A DNA stretch of 16,446 nucleotides from Chloromonas sp. AAM2 (Eukaryota > Chlorophyta > Chlorophyceae > Chlamydomonadales > Chlamydomonadaceae), in contig QAXH01004427.1 in NCBI GenBank assembly GCA_004335635.1, positions 1,457 through 17,902 on the forward strand, read 5' to 3'. A program made the position numbers and the translations under genes. The first letter of the stretch is position 1. Each line of letters opens with the position of its first letter. The notes beneath the pieces were generated by a model. It worked only from the letters and a program-made list of their open reading frames with translations, did not search any database and was not told the origin of the DNA. Shown here one piece after another: positions 1 to 7,684 of this stretch.

Positions 1-149
1 CCACTGTGCTGAGGCAGGTGGGCGCCAGTGTGCTGTGAGATAGCCACTGTGCTGAGGCAGGTGGGCGCCAGTGTGCTGTGAGATAGCCACTGTGCTGAGG
101 CAAGTGGGCGCCAGTGTGCTTTGAGATAGCCACTGTGCTGAGGCAGGTG
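1..149. repeat. 43-bp tandem repeat, about 3.5 copies
   Basis: Copies start at 1, 44, 87 and 130, the last being 20 bases long. They begin ccactgtgctgaggcaggtg and differ at only a few positions (caggtg to caagtg, gctgtg to gctttg). The array runs off the left edge of the window, so its full length is unknown. It lies in the presumed upstream intron of the GCN2-like gene. Confidence 0.95.
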
Positions 150-775
150 TTCATTTCGTAGCATAAATCATCATTCTCCATCGTACACATCTATCAGACG
201 AAACAGACGACACTACCGATAGTAAGCTGATTTGACTACTCGGCATTTGCTAGGGAAAACCTAGGACACTTCATCATTGCCCATCATCCTCATCTACTTA
301 GCGTCTATCCCTACGTACCTAGCAAATAGAGTGCAAAACAACGACGAGCAACGGACAACACAGACGAAACTCTGCCCAAAACTGCCGATTGTTAGATGAT
401 TTGACTACTAATCATTTGCCAGGCACAAAACTGCGGTAAGCGGAGGGCTGCGGGTCAGCAGGGGTGCGTGTGCAGTGAGGTGGGAAAGGGTCACGCAGAA
501 GCTTGCTTGGGTGGACGCTGGCGGTGGTCGGACGGACACGGGCTGGGCGCCTGGGGGAGCATCTGGCCGGCTGGTTGTGCGTCTCAGGAAGCAAGTCAGT
601 TCCTGTTGTTTCTAGTTCTGGTTGTTTCAACTAATTAAACCAAGCTTTCAAAACACAAATCTCAACGTCGACTGATCAACGTAAAAAGAAGAAACATGAA
701 TGTAAAAACAAGTTTCAGACATGATTGTGAAAACAGATTCTAACAAGTGCGTGTGTGTCGGTCCTTCCCTCACAG
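150..775 (+). other. Non-coding 5' stretch, probably end of an upstream GCN2 intron
   Basis: No exon that fits the expected upstream GCN2 sequence was found. The stretch holds a diverged direct duplication (about 217-254 and 387-423, both with gatttgacta) and a perfect 10-bp inverted repeat (atttgctagg at 245-254, cctagcaaat at 318-327). Bases 430-610 are GC-richer with an open frame on either strand, but no recognised protein. The stretch ends in a good acceptor, ttccctcacag, at 765-775. Confidence 0.6.
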
Positions 776-3700
776 GTTCGCGACCAGGAGCTGCCCCTGT
801 CGCTGTGTGTGGCTGACCTGGACCTGGTCAGCCCCATGCACACGCTGCCAGGGGGGGTGGGCGGTGCCTCCCTGCCGGGGCAGTCCATGCGCGAGCGGCT
901 GCTGGGCGAGGCAGAGGCCGTGCGTGCCGTGGTGGGTGAGGAACGAGCGCCACCATTGCTAGGCTTATCAGGGTTGTGCTATGGCGTATACGTATCAAAA
1001 ATGATGCGTATTGGATACGTATTGATAAGTATCATGGCAGAAGGTGCCTTTTGATACGCCGTATGGCCAAAGTATGATTCGTGAACAGTATCATGATTCT
1101 AACAAGCATTGTTGACAACATTATCATGCTCGCATTGCGAAGGTGTCCGCGCTGGAGGCGCTGCCGCCCCTGGGGACGGGGACGGGCGGGAGCGCCGGCG
1201 GGGGCGTGCGTGTGGAGGTGAGTGAGGGCCTGTGTTACGTTTGCACCGTCCAACAGGGCAAACAGAAGACGACACAAGTATCAATCTACAACACCACCAT
1301 ACTCAAATCACAAGGGACTGCTGGTGCCAAGTCCAACCCACCGCAATCCCCTGGATTTGAACCCAGGTCTGTCACTTTCCTGGATCCAGGTGCGGCTGGG
1401 CCACCGGGCGCTGCTGGATGCCCTCACCACCGCCCTGCAGCTGCCCAGGCAGCAGATTGGCCAGGCAAGTTGGGAGAGGGAGAAGCGCCTTGTAGCTTGA
1501 AGTCTGTCAACCAGCTCCTGTCAGTCAGTCGACAGACAGACGTGCTGGCATCAATATTACCGGTTGGGAATGCCTCTGACAAGAACGCGCCAGAGATTGA
1601 CGCCCAGACATGTCCCCACACCACATGACAAACATGTCAGGTATCGTACTGATCCCGGGTTGTGGTCGGAATAGAATGGGCAAAAGATTGGAATCGGCCG
1701 GCTAAAGAGGCTCATCACAAGACAACAGACCTAGTGCATATGCATAGTGCCTCGACATGGGCATAAGAGTTTGACCCGCCACCTTGTCCTCATACTGTGA
1801 CTCTGTGCTTGCCATGCCCTTACTTCAGCTGAAGCACCAAGTATGTGTACGAAGGAAAACGGCGACCCGATGTCAGAGAAATGCCCTGTCCCGCTCTGTG
1901 TCTTGGTTGGGCGCAGGTGCTGTCCCAGCTGCGGACCGCCTCCCCCTTCTCCCCCGCGGCCCAACTGGAGGAGCGCACCAGCCGCGAGGAGCGCACCAGC
2001 CGCTGGCCCGCCATACAGAAAGCGTTGGAGGGCCTGAGACTGAGGCCTGAGGCAGTCGCTCGCGCTCGCGCCGCGGTGAGTGAGTGAGTGAGTGAGTGAA
2101 TGGGTAGGCGGGTGAGTGAGTGAGTGGGTGGGTGGGTAGGCGGGTGAGTGAGTGAGTGGGTAGGCGGGTGAGAGAGTGAGTGGGTGCGTGCGTGGGTGGG
2201 TGAGTGCGTGGGTGGGTGAGTGAGGAGTGTGAGGGAGTGGCTTTTTAAACCTGTATTGTCGCACAAATGGAACAGAAGGCGGCTCAAGCATCCATACACA
2301 ACATCATCACTCGCATTGCAAGGGACTGCTGGCGCTGAGGACAAACCACTGTCATCACCTGGATTCAAACCCAGGTGCTGCTGCTGCCGGGCGAAGTGTA
2401 CCCTGCGCTGGACCGAACCACTAGCTTCCTCAAAGAGGCGCTGCTCACAGCGCGCTCCGGGGCCGGGGCGGGAGGGGATGCGGGTCCAGCGGGCGCTGGT
2501 AAGGCGGCTGTTGACGGCATGAGGGAGCAGGCGAGGGAGCAGGGCACGTATCGCGCGGGACAGGCGGCCCTGGCTGAGCTACACCTGCTGGTACGTGGTT
2601 GGTTGGTTGGTTTTGTTGGTTGGTTGGCTAGTTGGGTTGGTTGGCTTGATCGCCTTGGTTCCTTGATTTGGTTGGTTTGGTCGTCAGATGCTCGTTTGCA
2701 GGTACCATGGAGGGTGCTGACCGAGAATGGCAGATCGGGGTGCGAAGACGGGGTGCACTCATCCTTGTTTGTCAGTTGTCCGGTCAATACAAACTGTTAT
2801 TCAATCCTCTAATCGCCCCCACCACCTGCTTGCCTCTTCAAATTCGTGCATCAGTGTTCTGTCCAAGCAAATGCTTGATAACTAAATCATCGTCCGGTGA
2901 ATACCAGTTCGTCTATTTCTCGTAATTCTTTGCACCTTTCTGAAACAGAAAACATACAGGTGCGATCGAAACCGACGAACAATGCTGAGAGAATCCTGCT
3001 GCTGTTGCGCCTGTGTTGCAGGTGCGCTACCTCTCCCTCGTGGGCATTCCCCCGCGGTGCGTGGCGCTAGACCCGCTGATGCTGCCCGAGGCTGAGCACT
3101 TCACGCACACGCTGTTCAGCGTGCACCTCATGCTGCCGGGCGCAGACGCCACACACGCAGCAGCAGGGGCCGGTGAGGGAGCGAGTCTGGGTCTTAGCCT
3201 CATCAGTATTGTCCCACAAGCAGGACAGAAGATGGCCCAAGCATCCAAGACGTGTGCGTGTGTGTGTGTGTGTGTGCGTAATGGATGACGGCTGCCACTC
3301 ACAAGGAGCCACGTCATACTCTCTGCAGTGGTTTACCTGGCCTTAGAGAGCCCTAGAACGTTGCATGGGTGCACTGCTGCATTGATTCATTGGGTTATGA
3401 GTATGTTTTGCAATGAAGGATGGTGCCGCCTTGTGCTGGGTTCGGCCACAGGGAGTCGGCCGCTATCGGCTTGATAGTCCAAATGTCATGCTTACTAGCC
3501 TCAACCGCGTTGTTTTGTGCATTGTAAACGGCCTGCACAAGCCAGCATCTACCACCCTGACGTTGCCGTAATCTTCCGCCCCCCTGTGCCTCTCTACATA
3601 TGTGCTAGCAGGGCTGCCAACCCTGTGCCTAGAGGTTTCCTGGCTGGACATCAGCCCTGTCAGCACCCCGTGTTAGCGCTCCGCAACCGCCCATCTGCCG

Positions 3701-6251
3701 CCTGCCAGTGCCCCTCTGCCCTCCCTCCCCGCCCGCCTTCAGCCCCTCTGTGCCCCTCGTGTAGTGTTGCCACAGCACATGGGACAGCTGCATTACGTCA
3801 CTATGCAGTGGCCGTCCAATGCCTCTCCACGCTGGCCTGTTGACTTAAAGAAGTGATGCCTGGTGACTGCAGCTGCCCCGCTCGTTCAGTGCGTGATGGT
3901 GGCGGCGGGTGGGCGGTACGACTCCCTCCTGAGGGCCCTGTGGCCCCCGCCCGCGCGCGCCGCCTGGCCGGCCCCGGGGGCGGTCGGGGCAACCGTCAAC
4001 GTAGAGAAGCTCGTGTCCCTTGTGGACGCGCTGAGCCTAGGGGTGAGACGGCCGAGCAAGCAGTTGTTGGTGGGGTCTCGGTCCATGTCGTCCGTCTCCG
4101 TCTGTTTTTCATCGGGTTATGCGTTGTCACTAGAACATTCAACATATGGGTCGATGTAAAATGGTGACAAGCAATGTAAAACCCTTCCACGGCCTGTGTG
4201 TTGAACAGCTATGGCTGCAGGCCAGCTGTAACCACAACAAACACACAGCGGACACCTAACCCCACACAGCGGACACCTAACCCCACACAGCGGACACCTA
4301 ACCCCACACAGCGGACACCAAACCTCACACCGCCAACATGTACACTGTTTCCCTTGCAAACCACTCGGATGTCCCAGAGAGTTCACGTTCTTCTGCTGCT
4401 GTTATGTTTGCAGGCCGGGTTGGGTCGTGGTGGCGAGGGCCCTGCGTCCGGCGTGCTCCCGGCCCTCTCATGCGCCGATGTGTTGGTGGCCAGCCGGGGA
4501 GGGGATGGCCTGCTGGAGCTAAGGCTGCAGGTGCGTCAAAACTTCCCGCTGTTGGAAGTAGGGTTAGGGTTAGGCTGAAAGGCAACAGGTGGAGACATTA
4601 ACTGTCAAGTTCAGACAGTCAAAAGATAGCACTTTTAGACTGGGAGAGCTCTGTGGCACAGCGGTTACTGCGGTTACTGCGGTTACTGCGGTTACTGGGG
4701 GCTTAAGGGAGCGAGCCCTGACAGTCTGTCCAGCGCACTCTGGCGCCACCGCACACTCCCTCGCCAGCCCCGCACTGTCCGCCAGTCCTCACTCGTGCTC
4801 CGAGGAGGTGCTGAAGGCTCAGCCACAGGCAACTGCTGTGCGTAGTAGCTCAGTTGGATTCCTGACTCTGTTTTGTGGTGGGCTGGGCCTTAGCTTGCTC
4901 CCCGCCGCCATCCTGCCCCGGATCATTGGCCCACCTTGCGCCTCCCACACCTGCGCCTCGCTCGTGCCCTGCAGGTCTTCTTTCCAGCAAATGCTTGTTA
5001 ATTCAATCATCGCACGAACGGTTTTTGAGTCGGTTTCTTTGCAGAGTTTGTTGCACATCATCTCAACTAATCGATAAGGAACGTCACAGACAAAAACCTG
5101 CTGATTTGCAGGTTGTTGCGCTGTGCTGGTCCGCCGGCGTGCGGGCTGAGCTGCTGCCGCGCGCCGCCCCCTCCCTCACTGAGCAGTACGAGCACGCAGC
5201 CGCCCGCGGCGTCAGGTGGCTGGTCATACTGGACCCCGCACAGCTAACGGGACCGGCAGGGCCTACTGCCAAGGTACTGGGAAAACCCGACAGTACTAGG
5301 AAACAAGGAAAAACAAATGTGGTATGCTCAGGATTAGTGGCAGTTAGTGGCGATGCGGGCCCAGCGCTCTAAGAAATGCTTGTTGCGGTAACAGTAGGAT
5401 GGATGTCTCTCTTCTTGTGATGCCAGTTGCCACTGTCACGTGCCCTTAACTGCTGTCACGTGCCCTTGACTGCTGTCACGTGCCCTTGACTGCTGTCACG
5501 TGCCCTTGACTGTTGTCACGTGCCCCTGACTGCTGTCACGTGCCCTTGACTGATGTCATGTGCCCTTGACTGATGTCACGTGCCCTTGACTGATGTCACG
5601 TGATGCCACGTGCCCTTTCCACAGGTGAAGCGGGTGCAGGGTGCAGGCAGCAGCAAGGCCAGTGCTGCTGTGCCGCTGGCCGACTTACCCCGGCACCTGA
5701 TGGGGCTGATTGCAGCCGCGAACAGTACCGGTGTACCTGTGTCCCAAACCCTGGTCGATCCTACACCGGGCGGCATGCCTCGCGCCCCAACCGCACCGCA
5801 CCTGCTGCTAACACCGCTGGCCTTACAGGGTGGTGGTGGCGTGGGACTGGGGATGGCGGGGCAAGGCGGCATCGGAGCGCCTAAGAGCCTGGGGCCATTC
5901 GGTTCGTCCGGGTCGCTGGTGTTGGTGGGAGAGAAGGAAGGGACGGATGTGGTGCCACATGCCAGCCCGGCGGGCGGCGTCCTGGGTAACGTCCTGTACC
6001 GGGGGCTAGGCGGAGGGGGCGGGTTTGCGGGGACGGCGGGGTGGAGAGCGGAGGGCGAGCGTGGGGGCGGCAGGGAACGGCATGAGATGGCAGGTGGTAT
6101 GGTGGTGGGGACGCCTGAAGGGCAGGGCGCGGCGGGGCCTGAGGCGGGTGTGGGTGCTGCGGGGGGTGGGCGGGAGCATGGTAGAGGCACGCGAAGACAC
6201 ATAGGCCAGCGAGTGCACCATTATCACGATGCACCACAGCAGCATCGGTAG
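776..6251 (+). CDS. GCN2: GCN2-like eIF2-alpha kinase, C-terminal part (5' end outside window)
   Basis: Ten exons join in phase: 776-931, 1143-1217, 1390-1464, 1917-2075, 2375-2590, 3022-3172, 3873-4042, 4414-4530, 5112-5273 and 5625-6251 (stop TAG 6249-6251). They give 635 residues. Residues 10-277 follow the HisRS-like domain of plant GCN2: ADLDLV near residue 13, RLGHRALLDAL near 79, then VAAGGRYDSLL at 287-297, which matches the class II synthetase GGRYD motif. Residues 354-430 match the anticodon-binding-like end, with ADVLVASRGG and PSLTEQYEHA, which are typical of GCN2 rather than true HisRS. In the family this region binds uncharged tRNA and activates the kinase domain, which phosphorylates eIF2-alpha in the cytosol. 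The kinase and RWD domains would lie upstream of the window and are not seen. A true HisRS is less likely because the LDYYTG-type histidine-binding motif is degenerate (LMLPEAEHFTHTLFSV). Confidence 0.83.
961..1080. repeat. Nested inverted repeat in GCN2 intron 1
   Basis: An outer pair of perfect 10-base arms (cgtatcaaaa at 991-1000, ttttgatacg at 1049-1058) encloses a second hairpin (atgat 1001-1005 with atcat 1031-1035, and gcgtat 1006-1011 with atacgt 1015-1020, one mismatch). It is AT-richer than its surroundings and looks like a remnant of a small palindromic mobile element. Confidence 0.6.
1236..1367 (-). mobile_element. SINE-like repeat, copy A (antisense in GCN2 intron 2)
   Basis: Read on the minus strand, the copy starts with a perfect RNA polymerase III B box, GGTTCAAATCC (plus 1353-1363). 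It continues with ccagcagtcccttg and a tail containing cttctgtttg. It aligns along its length with copy B at 2252-2375 and, at the far end, with copy C at 3205-3250. No A box is present, so the copy is 5'-truncated. Confidence 0.65.
1465..1916 (+). other. GC-AG intron in the GCN2-like gene
   Basis: The exon ends ATTGGCCAG at 1464 and is followed by gcaagt, the usual form of the rare GC-type donor. The acceptor is gggcgcag at 1909-1916. Protein conservation and phase 0 on both sides support these borders, and no nearby GT gives a matching frame. Confidence 0.8.
1968..2003 (+). repeat. 18-bp coding tandem duplication (EERTSR twice)
   Basis: gaggagcgcaccagccgc occurs at 1968-1985 and again identically at 1986-2003 inside exon 4. 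It duplicates six residues in the insertion region of the HisRS-like domain. Perfect identity suggests a recent event. Confidence 0.95.
2076..2225 (+). repeat. GTGA/GGGT microsatellite starting at a 5' splice site
   Basis: GCN2 intron 4 begins with gtgagtgagtgagtgagtga and continues as mixed gtga, gggt and ggcg units to about 2225. The true donor, gcg|gtgagt at 2076, is the first of several gtgagt sites spaced 4 bases apart. Bases 2126-2144 fit a G-quadruplex pattern (GGG T GGG T GGG TAGGC GGG) on the sense strand. Confidence 0.9.
2252..2375 (-). mobile_element. SINE-like repeat, copy B (antisense; its end is the intron 4 acceptor)
   Basis: The minus strand has a B box, GGTTTGAATCC (10 of 11 consensus positions; plus 2361-2371), framed by a perfect 5-bp stem in cctggattcaaacccagg (plus 2359-2376). 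It then shows tgacagt, tgtcc, agcgcc and ccagcagtccctt, shared with copy A and partly with the element near 4645. The plus-strand end, aacccag|gtg, is exactly the acceptor of the exon starting at 2375. Confidence 0.65.
2597..2685 (+). repeat. GGTT-rich simple repeat at the start of GCN2 intron 5
   Basis: After the donor gtacgt (2591), the intron carries irregular ggttggttggttggtttt units to about 2685. The rest of this 431-base intron holds copy D of a second dispersed repeat (2855-2900) and the acceptor gtgttgcag at 3013-3021. Confidence 0.85.
2855..2900 (+). repeat. Dispersed intronic repeat, copy D
   Basis: caagcaaatgcttgataa and the following ctaaatcatcg match bases 4985-5013 of GCN2 intron 8 at about 24 of 29 positions. 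No coding role is seen. Confidence 0.55.
3173..3872 (+). other. Long GCN2 intron 6
   Basis: The 700-base intron runs from g|gtgagg to gactgcag. It holds SINE fragment C and a (GT)n microsatellite at about 3254-3277. A C-rich stretch at 3570-3760 is open in one frame but matches nothing I recognise. The flanking exons join across it in phase with continuous family similarity, so no missing exon is needed. Confidence 0.7.
3205..3250 (-). mobile_element. SINE-like repeat, copy C (tail fragment)
   Basis: agtattgtcccacaag, gacagaag and caagcatcca line up with the left part of copy B (2252-2297). Only the end distal to the B box is present. It lies in GCN2 intron 6. Confidence 0.55.
4243..4326 (+). 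repeat. 21-bp tandem repeat, 4 copies, in GCN2 intron 7
   Basis: Unit acacagcggacacctaacccc (split for length: acacagcggac + acctaacccc) starts at 4243, 4264, 4285 and 4306; the last copy has changes. The intron ends with tgtttgcag at 4405-4413. Confidence 0.95.
4645..4745 (+). mobile_element. SINE-like element with tRNA-like head (A and B boxes)
   Basis: An A box, TGGCACAGCGG (4654-4664), fits TRGCNNAGYGG fully. A B-box-like GGAGCGAGCCC (4708-4718) fits 9 of 11 positions, 54 bases further on, a spacing possible for tRNA-type promoters. The following tgacagtctgtccagcgc resembles the sequence after the B box in copy B (tgacagtggtttgtcctcagcgc). Between the boxes, the 9-mer gcggttact is repeated four times (4661-4696). 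It lies in sense orientation in GCN2 intron 8. Confidence 0.6.
4661..4696 (+). repeat. 9-bp tandem repeat, 4 copies, inside the SINE head
   Basis: gcggttact is repeated perfectly at 4661, 4670, 4679 and 4688. The repeat starts within the A box and probably expanded after insertion. Confidence 0.95.
4976..5020 (+). repeat. Dispersed intronic repeat, copy E
   Basis: This stretch matches copy D (2855-2900). Its downstream extension (ggtttttgagtcggtttctt at 5020-5039, then tgcag) also matches, reversed, bases 9251-9284 in PUF intron 12 (copy F). It lies in GCN2 intron 8 (4531-5111), which ends in gatttgcag. Confidence 0.5.
5432..5618 (+). repeat. 20-bp minisatellite with a CACGTG in nearly every copy
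   Basis: About ten copies of a 20-base unit (ctgtcacgtgcccttgactg) fill the end of GCN2 intron 9. Nine contain the palindrome CACGTG and one reads CATGTG. The last, shortened copy runs directly into the acceptor gccctttccacag, whose pyrimidine tract is repeat-derived. CACGTG is the core of G-box/E-box sites bound by bHLH and bZIP factors; regulation here is only a possibility. Confidence 0.93.
5731..6251 (+). other. Gly/Ala-rich low-complexity C-terminal tail of GCN2-like protein
   Basis: About 170 codons continue in frame after the conserved domain to TAG at 6249-6251. The tail is rich in Gly, Ala, Pro and Arg with no recognisable fold, and ends in a His-rich HQRVHHYHDAPQQHR. GCN2 proteins normally stop soon after the anticodon-binding-like domain, so this is an unusual extension. 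It may be a true lineage-specific disordered tail, or part of it may be an unrecognised intron or 3'UTR. Confidence 0.55.
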
Positions 6252-6780
6252 AGCGCTATGCACCCGGTGTTTTGACGGTGTCAGAGGCAGACATGGCGGG
6301 CGTGCTCTCCTGGAAACGGAGGCATGCTCAGGCTTTCCTTGCCTGCTTCACTCCTTTAGACGTGACTTGAATTAGTGTCAGGTTCTAATTCATACAATGT
6401 GTTGACGTGGCCATATGGAAGGTATGGCCCAAGATGCTGTATGCGATGGCTCTTTGATGATCTACTTGCAATTCAGTTGATTCTTACATTCAGAGAGCCC
6501 ACCTGTCCTACACATCCACCGGTATATGCAGTGACAAAAGGTGATTGGCCGCCATACAAACTTTAGGCGTATCTGATGCTGACCCGGTGAATCCAATGCA
6601 GTTGTTGTGCACGACTGCACTGATGTGCCCTTACTGGCGATGCTCTCCAGTGCTTAGGTGATGGACACAGACCTTGGTGACCAGGAGGGAGAGGCTTAGG
6701 CACCAGCAGGATGACATGCCCTGTTAAGCACATCAGTGTAGCCGAACCGCATAGCACTGTGTAAAGATTGTTTTGCTTCG
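6252..6780 (+). other. Probable 3'UTR of the GCN2-like gene
   Basis: There is no recognisable gene between the stop at 6251 and the first plus-strand TGTAA at 6760-6764. If that signal is used, cleavage would fall near 6775-6785 and the 3'UTR would be about 530 bases. Later TGTAA sites occur at 6959 and 7346. Confidence 0.45.
6760..6764 (+). promoter_or_regulatory. Candidate TGTAA poly(A) signal for the GCN2-like gene
   Basis: This is the first TGTAA downstream of the stop codon. TGTAA is the usual poly(A) signal in volvocine algae, so the call depends on the lineage guess. Confidence 0.4.
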
Positions 6781-6787
6781 GGTGCTC

Positions 6788-6792
6788 TTTAC
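6788..6792 (-). promoter_or_regulatory. Candidate TGTAA poly(A) signal for the PUF gene
   Basis: The plus strand reads ttaca. It is the first minus-strand TGTAA downstream of the PUF stop at 8672; I found none in 6793-8671. It would give a 3'UTR of about 1.9 kb. Confidence 0.35.
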
Positions 6793-7684
6793 ATGAGGTT
6801 GAATGACGGCGCAAGCGTCAGCCATGAGTAATGCATTCCGTGTACCACAGGTCACTGCAACACGACCCTCTGTGTGCGAGGCCTCAGACCCTTGCAAGCC
6901 CCTTGCACTCCCCACCTTCCTGCTGTATCTGTTTCATAGCACAGACCAGACTAGAACTTGTAAAGTCGCTGCCGGCATCTTCCACTCTAAATGAATTGTC
7001 ATCTGAGGATGAAGCGGTAAAAGGGAGTCGCCTGGCATAAGAGGCAAGATTTGGGCCAGAATTGTCCATCGCCCTGCCCAAGCAGCTATAAGTAGTAAAG
7101 AAGGGGTGTGTGGCACGCACACAGTGACGTGCAGGTGTGGCAGCAGGTCCAAGCAAACCGGCCTTGCCCTGGTTTTGATCACTACAAGTTCGGTTGTAGA
7201 GCGGTTCCCCTTCCATTCAATAAGTCACGTGATATGTGCATCTTGGACCTACTGCAGTGTCTACCACAAGCACTCTTGAATCACATTTGCACTGAATATC
7301 CGACTGGCGTGCACGCACGCATGTTTAAATTTACGACCCGGTCCATGTAACCGACTGTGCCCATCCCTATTGAGGCTGTTGCAGAGCTGGCCTAACCAAA
7401 ACAAACCGTCATGAGCCGTCCACAAAACTTCGCGAAACATGCAGCACTGGCATAAAGCAAAGTCTCAGCTCGCTATGCACATAAGCATACATGCACGTGC
7501 CATCACTGGCAACCATGCCAGTTATATGCTCGCATATGTATGCAGCAGTGCAGCAGCTCTTTCACAGAGCCAATGCTGCTGCGATTGTGATCGTTCAGGC
7601 ATTCCTACCTCATAATGATATAAAGCTTAACCACCTGGGCACTGCATCACCGTGCGTGTGCATGTTGCTGGTGGTGTCGAGCTA

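Larger units (their letters stand above)
776..4042 (+). other. GCN2: HisRS-like domain exons of GCN2
   Basis: Seven exons encode the synthetase-like fold. Exon 1 (52 codons) and exon 2 (25) hold the ADLDLV strand and an acidic helix. Exon 3 holds VRLGHRALLDAL, equivalent to the INHRKLL region of HisRS. Exons 4 and 5 cover the insertion domain, with PAIQKALEGL and LDRTTSFLKEALL. Exon 6 ends in phase 1 and exon 7 begins with the two bases that complete an Ala codon just before GGRYD; this phase match fixes the acceptor at 3872 rather than the nearby AG at 3889. All other junctions are phase 0. The upstream exon expected to hold synthetase motif 2 (an R-F/Y-E type segment) was not found in bases 1-775. 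Confidence 0.8.
4414..5730 (+). other. GCN2: Anticodon-binding-like domain exons of GCN2
   Basis: Exon 8 (39 codons), exon 9 (54 codons) and the first 35 or so codons of exon 10 form the alpha/beta C-terminal domain. It has strand CADVLVASRGG, helix VVALCWSAGVRAELLP, the GCN2-typical PSLTEQYEHA, strand VRWLVILDP, then VKRV and a closing helix ADLPRHLMGLIAA. In the family this end binds tRNA and ribosomes and supports dimer formation. Exons 8 and 9 are both phase 0. Confidence 0.78.

Noticed and set aside
412..630. 72-codon minus-strand frame near the left edge
   Set aside because: Pro/Arg/Thr-rich, no recognisable family, inside a presumed intron.
1353..1363. Intact tRNA gene at the B box
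   Set aside because: No A box or acceptor stem on the matching side; it fits a truncated SINE better.
1731..2368. Minus-strand frames rich in THSLTHPP
   Set aside because: Low-complexity readout of the GTGA/GGGT repeat, opposite to supported GCN2 exons.
3517..3843. 108-codon plus-strand frame in GCN2 intron 6
   Set aside because: No family match, and the flanking exons already join in phase with continuous similarity.
4117..4386. Minus-strand frame with CGVRCPL repeats
   Set aside because: Shadow of the 21-bp tandem repeat at 4243-4326.
4559..4574. tagggttagggttagg, telomere-like
   Set aside because: Only about 2.5 TTAGGG units inside an intron; too short to mean a telomere or fusion scar.
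5432..5618. Regular repeats resembling a CRISPR array
   Set aside because: Direct tandem units without unique spacers, inside a eukaryotic intron.
776..5730. Gene is a true histidyl-tRNA synthetase
   Set aside because: The histidine-binding motif is degenerate, and the SRGG...PSLTEQYE signature belongs to GCN2.
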